Positions 11,108-25,100 of a DNA stretch of 64,000 nucleotides are shown here, one piece after another. Location: contig JAQGEQ010000270.1 of the NCBI GenBank assembly GCA_034620365.1, forward strand, positions 1,178,001 to 1,242,000, read 5' to 3'. The position numbers and the translations under genes are program-made. This stretch comes from Pegea sp. RAD2-039. Its lineage: Eukaryota > Chordata > Thaliacea > Salpida > Salpidae. The notes below the pieces were generated by a model. That model saw only the letters and a program-made list of their open reading frames with translations, was not told the origin of the DNA and did no database searches. Each line of letters begins with the position of its first letter. Positions within the stretch are counted from its first letter, which is position 1.

Positions 11108-13157
11108 AAAGTGAAATTATGTGCAGTTGACCCTTTAGATAAAGAATAGTTGGAAAATATTTAATGATCTTGTTGGAATCTTCCGATTATTACAAAGGAT
11201 TTGTTATTAGAATAGAAATAAGCCATTTCAAATCTATTTCTAAGATTAAGATAAAGTAAAAAAAACTTCTTTCAAACAAAGGTTATCAGATTGCATTTTA
11301 AACAATTTAGTCGAGTTCTTATTCTTGTTTAATTTCACTTTATGACAGAAAAATTTAAAACAAGATAAGAAAATAAACTAATTTCATTGAAATTGGAAAC
11401 AATAATCTCTGAAACAAAACACTGCAAATAAACGAACTGACTTTCGATGGTAGTGATAATAAAAAAATGATGACAAATAAAGTTAATGTAGTATTTTTAT
11501 GTTTAATCAACAAAAGTTAAAGACTCTAGAATACTTTAAATTGGTGTTTAACTTTTTTTGAAAAGTACCAAGTGCTGACCCACAACATGAAAACGAGAAA
11601 GAAATTGACCTTGTATAGCTTGGCAGTGATTTTTGTGTATACGAAACTAAGTCAGGAAAAAATTTGAGTGAATACGATGAGTTCTACACTCAGGTAGAAG
11701 TTTATAGGTGAAACGCCTCAAGCTTAGGTGTAGGATTCTAAATGATAATATAAAACGTCTAAAAGCAAGCACACTATACAGAGCGGCGAGTTTTCAGCAC
11801 TTTCGACCACCAATCACCAATTTGGATTTTTTTCTCTTTAAGCTTTGACTGAAAAATTTTGCAAATAAAATTATCAACTCAACCAAAATAGGTTTTTCTG
11901 AACATTTTTTGAACTTTGTTTTGTAAATGAACAATTTAAATTTGAGATTCTCTTCATTAGAACTTAAAATTCGAAGAAATCAGAAGATGAGGGGTAATTG
12001 AAAGTTATTTTGGGTCAACTTTAGTTTCAAAGAGTTTCATTTTTACGGTATCAATTCTTTTAATTAAGTATTTAATAAAGATGAATTTTTATCGATTTAT
12101 TTTAAATTCTTATCTTTTAACTACCAATTTTAAAGTGTTGTTTTAAATCAGTTAATTTGTTTACTAAACATTCAAATTCCAAAATTATTTTCTCCAGGGA
12201 GGAAACAAGACATTTAGGATTGTTAGTATCAACAAGATAAAAACATCTGAAAAAAAACACGTAACATCTGTAGGAATTGTTTAAATTTCTCAAACAAAAT
12301 TCAACACATTAAGCTAAGCAAATATCTTGGGATTTATACTTGAATAATATTTACCGCCAAATAACCTTAGATGGCTTTAACATGTTATGCAATTCGTAGC
12401 AAAATCTTGACATAACATCAACAAGTCATAAAACCCAACACCTAAAAAGAACTTCATCATTCAACTAGGCTGAGATGAATTCGGAAAAGTAAGCAAACAA
12501 AGGAGGACAGCAGACAACATCTGAGCACAAAAGAACTTCTATTGTTTCCTAATAAGGCGAAGCGCTACATACCACCTAAACTATCGATAAACCCTACCTG
12601 ATACACTAGTTAGGTTTATGTCATTACGTAATGTAATATACTTCAGTTTAAGTACGTGATGTTTGTACAATACGTTAAAAAGCTCGATTAACGTAATGTT
12701 CAATTAATAGTTTGATAAAGAGTCTTATGCTTAGTGACAATAAACTTCAATAAGACTAATTTAAAAATAAATTGAGTTCTTTTAATTTGGTTATGATATT
12801 AAAGTCATGATTTTGTTATTTGCTTATTTGTTTATAAAGTCATGTGAAAATTACATACAAATAATATAGAGCTTATCCAAATTTGATATTTGTTTTAAAA
12901 GATAATTAATGCAATATATGACAGGTGTTTAACTAGATAAAAATACAATTTGTTCTTTTTTTCAATGACCTTTAATCTTTGCCAAGCGTGGACATATTTG
13001 TGTTTACAGAAAGAAATTAAAGCATATTATAAATATTGTATCATTTCGAAAAAGAAAAACTGATCAACTCAGTAACTAAGTGAACATACAAATGTTAACA
13101 TAAACTTCATTATTTGAAAAACGTAGCTGTAGATTTATAAATAGTAATTGTAGTTGC
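11108..13157. other. Noncoding interval
   Basis: AT-rich sequence with no supported exon, RNA gene or repeat. The sequence near 12.47-12.62 kb is slightly richer in G+C but carries no frame of note. Confidence 0.45.
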
Positions 13158-14042
13158 TTACTTTGAAGTAGTTTCAGATTCAGCTTGGTTTTCACTATAT
13201 ACATTATCCATCAAAAGTTCTAACTGTTTAGGAACATACAAACCATCCACAAATCTACCATTCTTCTAAACATCAAATAGCAGTCATTAACAAATCATAG
13301 GCAAGCTCAGAAATTGAATAAAGTTTTTTTCTTAAATTATTGCAACTAAAAAGTTTCAAATATTTTATTTTCTGCTTACATCTGTTTCTAGGAAGCTTAT
13401 CACAGATTTGCGGCTAACTGCTTCAACGAAGCTAGCTCTTCTCGCCAAACTAAGACCCTTATTGTCTGGAACCGCATCAACTGACTAGAACAAGTTTTTA
13501 AAAACATTTCACCAAAAAATATCAAACTTACATCAGTTGCTTGATGATCTCCACCATCTTCTAAGCATTTCAGGAAAGTTTTGTCATCTTTTAAAGATTC
13601 CATACAGGAACTGCAGCGCATAACAATCCCAATAAAATCACCTGAACAATCTTCATGTCTTTTTTTGAGATCATTCAAACTTTGATTTTTAGTTTGAGAA
13701 TCAGGTAAAGATTTCCCCTGCCAAGCGGTTTTCAGTTTATAAGCAGGGGCACTATGAGAAAGTTGAGATGAAGCAAGAGTTGATGTAGAACTAGTTGGTA
13801 GTGATGTTTGTAACTTGCCGTTCCGCATCAACTTATGATAACCTGTTTAGTAAGGCGTGATTTAGTGATCACGTCTACAGCAGATAGATCATGATACCTT
13901 CAGGTTTGAAGTCTTTAGTTGAAGATTTAGCATTTTGACTTAAACTTCGTTTCAAGTAAGCATCAACTATTTGTTTTGTTTCGGTAAAAGTGATATTATC
14001 GAGTTCTTTTGTATCATTTTCTTGTAGATTATTTGTCTCCAT
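13158..14042 (-). CDS. Unrecognised 222-residue protein, four exons
   Basis: Exons 13898-14042, 13532-13842, 13380-13484 and 13158-13265 join in frame with good GT/AG borders to 222 residues. The family is not recognised. The first third is acidic and polar (ETNNLQENDTKELDN), followed by a Ser/Thr-rich stretch. The middle (about 110-152) has three cysteines in MRCSSCMESLKDDKTFLKC and could be a small helical segment. Near the end SLARRASFVEAV contains an RRAS site of the kind used by PKA/AGC kinases. There is no signal peptide or membrane segment, so a cytosolic or nuclear protein is likely. A T-rich tract ending in CAG lies about 24 nt before the start codon and may be a 5' UTR splice acceptor. 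The exon structure argues for a real, fast-evolving gene. Confidence 0.6.
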
Positions 14043-17000
14043 AGTGATTTGAATACTTTTATAAAGCTGATAATTTAAACAATGTAAAACAGCTGTGAAC
14101 GTAGAAATAGTATAAAAAAATTTGTATGTGTTTAATGATTTTTTTTTAATTATCTTGTTGAAAAAATTGAAGATATTTTAAAAGTTCATACTCTGTAGTG
14201 CAGTAACACTATCATAAAACAAAATCAAATAAAAAAAACTACTAAATATTTTTCTATGTAACAGTTTTTCGTTATAAAATAAGTTTTAAACTAAATTATA
14301 AATTTTTTATTGTAAAGTTTATTACCATTATCTTATATAACAATTAATACAAGAAGTATATCATAAAAGAGCGTTCAAACTTCAAAATAATCTTATGCAT
14401 ATTCTTGAATTCACTAAAATAGGTTATCGGAAACTTAATTGATAAAATTTAGAAAAGAATCAGTCAAAGTGCATGAAAGCTGAACAATTGAATAGTTGAA
14501 GATAAATTAAGCGTGAAACATAAAATAGATAAAAAAAAGAAAACTTTTTAAAACACATTTTAGCATTTATCTTTAACTTTTACCATCTCAAACAAAAGAT
14601 TTATTACCAAATGAAATATATAAGGTATTAAATAGTTTCACTAAATGTGTAAAAGCTATAAATGAAAGTAGATCGAAAAAGAAATGAAGTTTTAAAAGCA
14701 TAAAGTCAACAGAACAATGTAAACATGAAGAAAATAAGGACAACTTTAATGAAATTTTCGAAAAAGTATTTATCCTGATATAGGCGCAAAAGTCGTTACT
14801 TGCATTTGATGTTGATTCATAAAAACTTTTATGGGTCAGTTATATTGATTATAAGAATTCCTTGTAAATCATTTTAATAGAGATTACAGCCTCATATGGT
14901 TTACAACAAATTGCCAGTTTGAAAATTGGCGCTGACAGCAGTTGATAAGAGATAGCCTTTACAATTGGCACTATAGGAATTCAATTAATTTATAAAAACT
15001 CAATAAAATAAACTAGAAAAGTTTGAGTAAATTAATTAAAGAAAATAAACTTCTACACAAAATGAATTTAGTGTAAAATATTTATAAAATACAAAAATAT
15101 TCTATTTCAATAGATATAAAATAAGTTTATTTCCTTTTCTCAAAGTTGGTAATTGGTAAATTATAGGCCAAAACTTAACACTATCATCATTTAAAGTTCT
15201 TTGTTTACTTCAAAAATAAACTCTAAATTTTCTTGCAAATAACTTTCAATAAAATGTTTACTAATATTGTTTACATTTTTTTATTCAAAAATAATATTAA
15301 AATTCGTTTATTTTATAAGCTTATTTTGAATCTAAAATGAAAATTTTCAGGCACGTTGAAATTTAAAGAACTTTCTGGTTCAAATAACTAAAATCACTGG
15401 CTCATAAGACAGGCCTCACCAGCAAACATGTATCTGCCGGTAAATGCACAGCGCTTCACTGTCGGCTTAAGCAACAGTTATGCTTGAATGCATTTCAGTC
15501 CAACTAGTGGTTTGTTTAGTTATGTGATTTTAAATAGTGCTAAAATGAAATAAACTTTTCAGATATAAATAAAAAAAATCATGACTTTCATCTTATATTA
15601 TTATACATGTATATTATAATACTTTTGTAATATATATTTATGCATTAAAACTTTAGAAAATAAAATATAAAAAACTAGTTGTAGATTTATAGAAGTGAAA
15701 ATATTATTCAGAGATTATATTAAAAATAAAATCAATAATTTTTTAGTTATTACTACCTCTAAATTATTATTTTATAATTATTAACAAGATATAACAGCAA
15801 TGCACTTAAATTTCAGGTTACAATATGTGGTAAGCTGAAGATAAATAAATAATCTAATTACATAAAATAAATCATGGGCACTGTATAAAAGTAATCATAA
15901 ATCGTTTAACATTCTCTACAAGTAGGACTTTACTGACTTAAATCCGATTAAAGGTAAGATGTAGTTAATGTATAATCAAAAAAATTATCTCTGAACTTTT
16001 TTTTATAAACATAATAATCAAAAATCCATGCAAAATGTACGACAGATTAAACTCATAAAAATATTAATTAGTTAGAAAGTTTTACTAATGAAGGATTTTA
16101 TTTTATACTATTATTGAAAAATTATTAAATTCATCAAATTGTTACATAACACAACTGGTACTTATGAACATAATTCTCTAATAGTTAAGGTATTATGTTT
16201 ATATTGATCTATCTTAAACCCGTAAAAATTATTACGTCACAATACTTTGAATGATCATATGATAATTAGATGACCTGCTTAGGCATGCCTAATCATATCA
16301 GTTTAAAGTAATTACTGAAATATCGTCTGGTAGGGCAGTTTTATAAGCACCGGGACGAAAGGCAAAAAACATTTATCTCTCTTATCCTGATCTTAATAGT
16401 TAATAGGCATGCTGTTTCAAAGATCTATTTTTATCTGTGGCTTAATCAAATTTTAACGCAGACGAAATTTCAGCTGAAATAGTACCGAAAAAATGAAGAT
16501 AAATTTCGAGCAGCTGTAATAACTTACGAATATTTGAAAGAAAGTTTTATATATTAAACTGTGTCATACTTTATTTATTTATGTTTCACGAAGATAACGA
16601 TGAAATTTTTCGTCAGCCTTAACTAGTCATCAGAACAGACACCTTTTCTTATTGTCCACACGTCTAGTAAAGTTAAATAGATTTGCTGTCCAACTTCAAA
16701 CCATTCTAAACCAGTAAGAGTATAGTGTGTTTGTAGAAATGCTTTTTAGCTTGGAGCTGTTGAACTTGTGGGTTATTGTTGCAATTTCAAGAAAAGTCAA
16801 ACTACTGTTATTTATTAAGGGTTCAAACAAGCTTAGGTTCTGCAAATCAAAATCATGATTATAATGATAAAAGGCAAATGATAATTAGTCAACATTAATA
16901 ATATGATAACATTGATATATATTAATAAGGCCTGCTTAGGCCGAGAACGTTTATACTGGATGTTTTTAAGTGATAATGTTAAAAATAAAGCAAAACACAG

Positions 17001-18419
17001 TGAAATGCAAAAGTTTTTAGGGTATCTTTTCTTCGAAGCTAGTTTTTCTTTTCTATCCTTCAGTTGTGTGGGCAGTACACAGCGCCATTTGCAGCAATAC
17101 CCACCCAATGCAGGTATTGTGATAACACTATTTTATAATTGGTGCATTGGGCCAATTATGAAATCTATAAAAATTATAGATTTTATAAAAGCAAACTGAA
17201 TCGTTCGAATTTGTGTTAGAATAGAATATACCAATCTTTAAAGCTTGTATGGTTTAAAGGCAACTAAATTTTTCGAACTGTTCTACTTTTTAAAATTCAT
17301 AGATAATGGAGAATGAGGGAAAGTTTAGTTTTCAGTGAACTTTATCAGAGAAAGTTATTTAAACCAGCTTCAATTACAACTTTTTAAACAAACCCAGCTG
17401 TTAAAATTATGAAAAGAAGTTATTTATTCTTTTAGCTGCAAATCAGCAAATTACATAGACTTTAATAGTTATTGGAACAATGGTGTCTTTTATGGTATCT
17501 AGTTTAGTATAGCTTTTGTGATTAATACAGATATATGATGACCAAACTTTTGAAGATTTTTTGAATTAATCTAAAGATATTGATAGCAGAAAAACTATTG
17601 TTAGGCTTGAGAAAACATGAAAAATTGTTTGCTTGCAGATGTTTATATCATATACACTTCAGTTTATTCTCTGAATATCTCACTTCAAATTTAAAACAGG
17701 AAACCAATGTACACTATCGCATTTTGGAATGTTTTATATACAGAGGTAAAAGGTATCTAAATATAATTTATCTAAACAAAATCTATTTTATTTGCTGAAT
17801 ATTTATTTTTCTGTTTTCATATTACAAATTTAATTAAAACGAGCAATCGTTAGTAAACCATGAATAAATATTATAAAGGCTTTTTAATTTTTCCAATCCT
17901 ACAGCCATTCATTGAGCTACTATTTAAATATTTGTATTATATCACAGTAATAGAATACAAGTCAAAAAGAAAAAGAAATAATTCAAAAGTGTTGAGGAAA
18001 CATTTGTAAAAAGTAGAAAAATATTGATTTTTAGCTTATACTTATGAATTAAGATGCTACTATCATTTTTGTAGCAAGTATTTTATCGTCGCTGGCAATA
18101 ACCAGTTAATGCAATTTTATTTATCATATTTATTAATCAACATTTTCTCGTGCTTTTTAATTCTGATCATAATATTTCTCATTTTAATAAAAATTATTAT
18201 ATACTTAATTGTAATTTAAAAGTAAGGTGAACTCAGACAGCTTTCTATTTAAAAAACCTTTAAAATGTAAGAATGAAAGTTCATGAAATTTCCATGATGC
18301 AACCTCAACTATAGAAGTGGAAAGATTATTGTTATAGACTTGAGCCAGACAAATTTTTTATAGGATAGAAAAGACGATTATTTTTGAAATAATTAGTATG
18401 TACAAATTTGTATATTCGT
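14043..18419. other. Noncoding interval with a GC-richer patch at 15.39-15.50 kb
   Basis: Mostly AT-rich spacer. At 15390-15500 a patch of about 110 bases has clearly higher G+C and an open plus-strand frame of about 38 codons; it could be a decayed exon or transposon scrap. At 16.27-16.36 and 16.93-16.95 kb short GC-richer motifs containing GCTTAGGC recur. Overlapping open frames at 16.83-17.20 kb on both strands resemble no protein I know and are not called. Confidence 0.4.
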
Positions 18420-19190
18420 TTATCAAATTAAACGTGAATCAGCAAGTCAGTTGGTTGACACAAACCCAACATCAAAACTGTGGTCACATTATTGTCTGAC
18501 AAGTTCAGGAAACTTAGGTGCGAGGTCACCATAAAATATTCTAGTAATTCGAAACTTGGTGAAGCCGGATATTGCGGCTTACAAAAAAGAAGAAAGAAAT
18601 CAATGGTTTTTAACTCGACAAAAGTAGCACTAAACAGAGACTCAGTGCTAGTGAAATCCAAAAAACACCTCAGAAGTGGCTGGCAAGACAACGAAAAGGT
18701 ACAGAGAGAGTGCGATAAGAAACTTAGGCCTTATAATCGACAGAAAAGATATTTGAGCGCTTAAAATCTAGAGAGCTTTGACAAAAATGGGCATAAAAGC
18801 TGGATTCTTAGAATGCTTTAAGATCGTAAAATTAGTAAACATAGTCATAGATCACCACCCATAGTCACAACCCACAGGTGTGTGAGTGTCTGGCGAAAGA
18901 GGTTTATGACAGTCCTTTGTTGGTCAACCATCAGAGAACGTTGACAAGAAGGAAGAAGACAAGAGATGATGTGAACCGACAGCCCGGGGAAACCATCACC
19001 AATCACTACCCCTTCGTTGGGTACTAATAAAAAAGTTAATGTTCTCCAGAAACTTAGAGACTTTACGAATGGAAAGAGTGACTGAAGTTTTTGACAAAAT
19101 TCTTCAATGGAATTGGGTCCCTGTTTATGATATTTTGCAATCAATTGAAATCTTATCAAGAATAATAGTTTAAATAATTGCATCATTTCT
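18420..19190. other. GC-richer island of unknown origin
   Basis: About 770 bases with visibly higher G+C than the flanks, which are very AT-rich. A plus-strand frame (18480-18764, 94 codons, basic, ending KRYLSA) and minus-strand frames (18428-18691 and 18845-19186, 113 codons) are open here. None shows splice borders or a recognisable domain. The sharp composition change suggests a decayed mobile element or insertion rather than a host gene. I see no terminal repeats. Confidence 0.35.
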
Positions 19191-22100
19191 AAACAATATT
19201 CTGAATGATCAAATAGAAATCTTCTTAAATAAACACTTATTTTTATTCACAACAAATTATTTTTAGTGAAAGCACTATTAAAACATAGCAGAAAAATCGC
19301 TTTTATTAAAAAGTAATATTTATTATACACTTTGCATGCAATTAAGTAATAATGTCGATAACTACCACAGCATCATGAAAGATAATGATAATTTGTAAAT
19401 ATTTGGCGGTTAATTTCCGATCTTCTTTTGAAATACTCTATAAGATACTTTTTTCTTACATTTGTTTATTTGTCAACATTTCTGTATTATCTGCATTTAA
19501 AGTTTGTCCAATAATATGGTGCCCCATTTAAGTTTTATTTAATTTATAATTTAATTTACCTAGATAAACACAATATTCCATTTTTAAGCTATTATTAGAT
19601 TATTATTACTAATTGAGTTTTTTTTACAATACATATAGTTTTAATAATAAATTATTTCTAAAGATAGTTTCAATTTCTACTTTACCAGTTTATTAGCTGG
19701 CAGAAATTAAAAAGTTTTTATATTTTATTACTTACAATAAAAACTAACGATAAACTATAAAATTACCAATATAAATAAACCAATAACAGGTTTGTGATTG
19801 CTATGCAAATAAGAAAATATTTTATAATTTATTTTCAGCTTTTTTGTTTTGTAATATTTAACTTTTGTGTGTTTATCTAATTGAAATTTATTATATCTGG
19901 AGACGACGTTAGTAACCTGTAGTAACTAACAGCATTTACCTCCTTTCTCTATTTGATTACATTTCAAAAGTTGTAAAGTTTAAATGCTTTTAATTGTTCT
20001 ATATTCATATAATTAATGCTTCAGCAAAAGTTTGAATATTTATTCAAAAAATTTATGTTTATTATTTAGGTAAAAAAATATATATTAATGTAATGCCTAA
20101 AAAAAATAAATTTTTAAATTTATTTAAAATATTGAGAAGAAATATCTGTAAGATTAGAATAATTATAAAAATTATTTTAAGCAACTTTTTAATTTTTTTA
20201 TACGTAGATAAACTATTAGAAAATTAAATATTTGATCAAACATAAATATCTAAATTTGAAAATTAGTATTCACATGGACTAATGGTTTATAAACGTTAAC
20301 ATTTGTGAAATATTAGCTAAAGCTATTAATATGTCAAAAAAAACTTTTGTTGTTTGTAAAATTAAAATATTTATCACTCAAGTGATTTAATAAAGAAGAA
20401 AAAATTAATATTTTAAAAGTAAATAACTACTTTTATAACCATACAAATTTCATTCAATATTTAATTTTGTTAATAAACAAACCTTCGAAAGTAGTTTTAT
20501 AACAAATCAATTTTTTATAAAAGCAATCGATAGATTATCGGCTATAAAAATAAATAAAATTATTATTCAGTTAGAATAAAGGCTAATTATTTTTGTAGAG
20601 CCAATTACTAAATTTATAAATAGTTTGAACAAAAAATGTATGATAGAAAATTGAGTAATAGATGCTTGATAAGAGTGTAATTACAGTCAAATATAAAGTT
20701 AAAAAGTTATACTATTTTATTCGTTTTGCAAAAAATATTCAATGAAGAAAAACATTAAGTATTCAAAACATACAATAAAATGACAATTTCATAGTTGTCT
20801 AGTAAAACTAGTAATAGTCAAGAAATTAAACTATTTAATGAATTAATTTGAACTAAATTTGATTGAATTTTACGAATTAAATGTAAAATTTGTGTCGGCT
20901 TTTTTAGTTCATCTATTGAAAAATTACATTTTCGTGAGTTTCTGTAAAAAATGTGATCCACTTAAACCACTTTCGAATTGTTTAAGGCTGATAGTTTCAA
21001 ATGCAACTTACTGTAAACCACAATTATCATCTCATATCGAATTCAAACTAGTACATTTGTGGTAATAAAAAGTTATTTAAAATTATTTGTAATAGATTAT
21101 TAAATGGTATTTTCGGGGCAAAAATAATTACAACAAATTATTTGTTAATTAACAGGAGGTTAAGGTCTTCTTTAAAAATTGAACTATTGAAAAGGAATCA
21201 ATGAATAAAAGTGATCAATTTTTAACTGAATCAATTTGCAGTTTTAAGCTGACGTTTTTTTGATCATGTAAAAATAAGAGCTGAAAACAGTTTTTAGTAA
21301 AATATTATTTTTGTTATTAAATAATTACTTTTATTTCATTCGATTTATATAAGAATGATAATTTTTATTAACTTATTTGTCATCAACTTCATATAAGCTT
21401 ATCCTATAGGAAGGTTAATTTTTTCAAGTTTCTACACTATTAGGATTATAAAAGAGATTAACCTTTTTATCTATTCACATAATCCTGACATAAACAAACT
21501 TTATAAACCGAATAAGTTGTTTTATTTCACTGTAAGCTCGTGCAAAATAATATCCAGTTTCAAACCTCTTAAATTCAACACAAACGTTTTTGCAGTAAAT
21601 ATTTTAGTACAACTTTATCGGTAACTCGCCAATCAAAATGAAAAAAGAAAATTTTTCAGTAGAATCATACAAGAATAAAGAAAAACAGAAGGGTCAATTT
21701 TGTTCACACACACATAATCTGTATACAAACATACGAAAACGTATCTTTTCCTCAACATACACAGTTAAACTGATTGGTTTACTTCTACTAATTGATAATT
21801 TTCACAGTGCAAAGCCAGAAATGAAACAAAACCGTCTAAAAGTCTATTTCGTTTTATACTTTTACTTTTTCCAACTTTAATTTCAAATAATTTCGACTTA
21901 AGAATTTGAAGGTTATAGAGAACAGCGTGAAGATGTTGATATTAATAGTGAAGTACTTCAGATAGGGGGTGTAATTGGTAGTTACACTACTTAATTTCAA
22001 CTAGTTTTTATTAAACCATCGGTCACGCCTCGCTGTTATACTAGAGTGACAACTAAGGACAGTTGAATGTTAGAAAGTGAATGAAAATGTCTTGAACACT

Positions 22101-25100
22101 ACTTAACTGGTGTTTGTTGTATGAATGAACCAGTTACAAGCTCATAACAATGAATAATTGAAAATTACGAAAACAACTCTTCAAGCTGTGGATAGATCTT
22201 TAGCTATGAGACATAATACGTATATTTGAAAGAGAAAATAAGTGATGTGAGATACATATCATGAGATTTCAATAAAATTTTGATAATGTGGCTAAAATGC
22301 TGGTACAAATAGCAGAAGATTGTAATTATTTGTAATTTGTGTAACTTTAAGTTGAATGTACATGCTCACAAAAAATTAACATTGATAAAAAGGTTAAAGC
22401 CACAAAAAGCTAGAAATGCGTTGAGTTAAAATCTAATTGAACAAATTTGCATCAGCAAATATTGGGAACAATTGTGAAAATTCAGTTTGTTATTGCAGTG
22501 AAATTTGCAAAACAATTATTAAAAGTAGCTTTTGAATCGACACGCTTCTACAATGGAAGTTTAAAGCAAAAGCTTGTCAATAACAAGCAAAGTATAATTT
22601 CAATTAAACCACTCATGATTTCTCAAGTAGTAAGCTAACAGAATAACGAATTTGAGAAAAACAGTAAACTGACTTCATCATAACATGATGCAATCTTCCA
22701 GCAGAGTAATTCTGGAGTAGTATCATCACAAAACTTTTCAAATCCATATTCATTTGCCACCAACTACATATTACACCAGGTTCATACATAACATCTGATA
22801 AAGATGAATTTGGAATAATGCTGATAAAGCACTCATGGAAATGTTGACGAAATTCAAAATGGTGTTGGTGCGGTTTTTCTCTAATTTCAATGAAATTTTG
22901 CTGCTGATGATAAAAGCAAGTTCGAGCAATTTAGACAAGTTAGTTTGTAATTAATGGAGAAAAATATTTTTTGAGATTATTCAATTTCTATTGAAGTTAC
23001 AATCACAGTAAGTTTAAGCGAATTAAAACCATTTTCATTTGCCTTCACAAAGTAAGCAAAAAGTGCTTTTGCTTCATTCAATTTGCTTCAAGTCATTAGA
23101 AAAACACAACAAGTAGCTCCAATCGTGATACTAGAAACAGGAAACTAAATGATATCAAGAACAGAAAACTGAAGATGCTTCAGCGTGAAAGCATATTTAA
23201 GTTGAGAGATAAACGTATGTTAAGTGTTAGAAAGAACTTCAGGACGAATCTAAGATAACTACAAATTGAATAAATATATGTGACTTGTTTCCAACTAACA
23301 TGCAGAAGCCAGTTTTATTAAAAAAGGTTTTAATGGCATTTAGCCAAAAAGATTGAGAAGAAATAAGAAAAAATAAAATTGTAAAAATGTGTTTCGCATA
23401 TCTACATTAGAATTTACACAAATTATTGAATAAAACACTAATATTTACAACTTTCAAACGACGTAACCATATATAATATCCATTGCACCTGTGTAGGCAA
23501 GGTTTGAGCGTTTGTTAGTGCAGTAATTTGCACTGACAATGTAGATAGAAGATCAGATGAAACTTGATTATAAAATACTGTTGATACATGCAAGACATGC
23601 GAACACACATATATACAGCAAACATATGAAAGTATATTAAGTGAGAAAACTTTGCTGAAAGAAGAAAAGGTACTTATACATCAATAGATCAATTTCGTTC
23701 CTAAGTTATTGAAAAGAAAAAGGCTGATTGTTTGGAAGAGGAATTTAGCGGTCAATAAATGAAAGAAATTAAATGCAATAAGAACCAGTAAAATGAGAAA
23801 GTTTAGGAAATTTAATCGTCTCAAAAAATGATAGTTGTATAAGAATGTTAAGTTAAGTGAAAAAATTGGCAGAAATTAACTTAAGGAAAGCAATTTATGT
23901 AAACAAATAGAATTATTTTCTCTTCCAACTAAAGGTTTTACTGAAACAAAACTGTCAGTGAGTTACTAATTAACTGATTTCTAAATTTGATCAAATGTAA
24001 AATTTAGGAGTAAGAACAAATAAACAGAGATTTGAAATGAGCAAAAACTGAAGTAAATCAAGTAGCAATCTGAATAGTATCTGTAACAGGCAACATTTGA
24101 AGATTATATGTCGTTAATTTGGTACAATGTACAGACAAATGCAAAAATGAACAAAGAAAATTAACCAGCAAATTAGTAGATACCTTAGATGGAAAAACAA
24201 TTTACAAGTTTTTATTCAGACCTTTTATATGTAAGCTGAAAAGACGACATAAAGGATAAAACAGAGAAAGTAACAGAAGCTATCAAAAAGTGAAATCAAT
24301 GATGAAAACCAACTACTAAACATGAAGAAAAACTTCAAAAATTAAACCAAAACACTAAAAAGTGAGAACCGTGTTTATGATACTTACAACCTAAAGCAGA
24401 GTGTCATTAATCCAGTTCAGTTAGTTGTGACAGGCAACGTCAGAATAGCATGTTCACTCAAAGAACAAAAAGACAACAGCCATTCCGAATGATATCTAAC
24501 AGTTTTGCAATTGTTGGCAGAAGTCATCGATTATCAGAGGGTCATTGAACAGATTTCAAGGGTTGCCAATTGATTGCAGAATCTCAACCAGAACAAGTAG
24601 GTAATAAAAAATCAATTTCAACGTTTGTGATTCAAAGAGCAGGTTTTTGTGATGAGCTGGTATCATGTCTTCTGTTTTCATTATCTGAGGGGAAAAATGA
24701 AAAAATTTTAATAAAATAAAAAGCTTTCTATGAACGTATACATGATTAGACGTTTCTCCTAAGCTATCAAGTACACGTGAAATCAAAGCAATAGTGTAGA
24801 TTACTATAAAGTTAGCGGAAATATATACAAAAAAATCTTATTTTGTTTATTTAGCTTCTTTAAAAAGTATCTTCAAAAATTTCAGCTTTTTCAGTAGTTT
24901 TAAATTGTTTTATAACAAAACTTCCATTCGATTTTGACAATGAACATTTCAATTTCATTCACATAAATTTGTTGATGGTTTCATTTGAACTAATTAGTGA
25001 ATTTTATTAAAAATAAATATCTAATAAAATTTGTAATCTAACTTTTCACTTGTGGAGTTTAAATATGTGACAATTATCATTAAAAAGCTACAAAAATATT

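Noticed and set aside
16833..17199. Overlapping open frames on both strands near 17 kb
   Set aside because: Neither resembles a known protein. Mutual overlap and lack of splice signals suggest chance in a slightly GC-richer patch.
21638..21880. 80-codon plus-strand frame
   Set aside because: Basic, low-information sequence with no family resemblance; likely chance.
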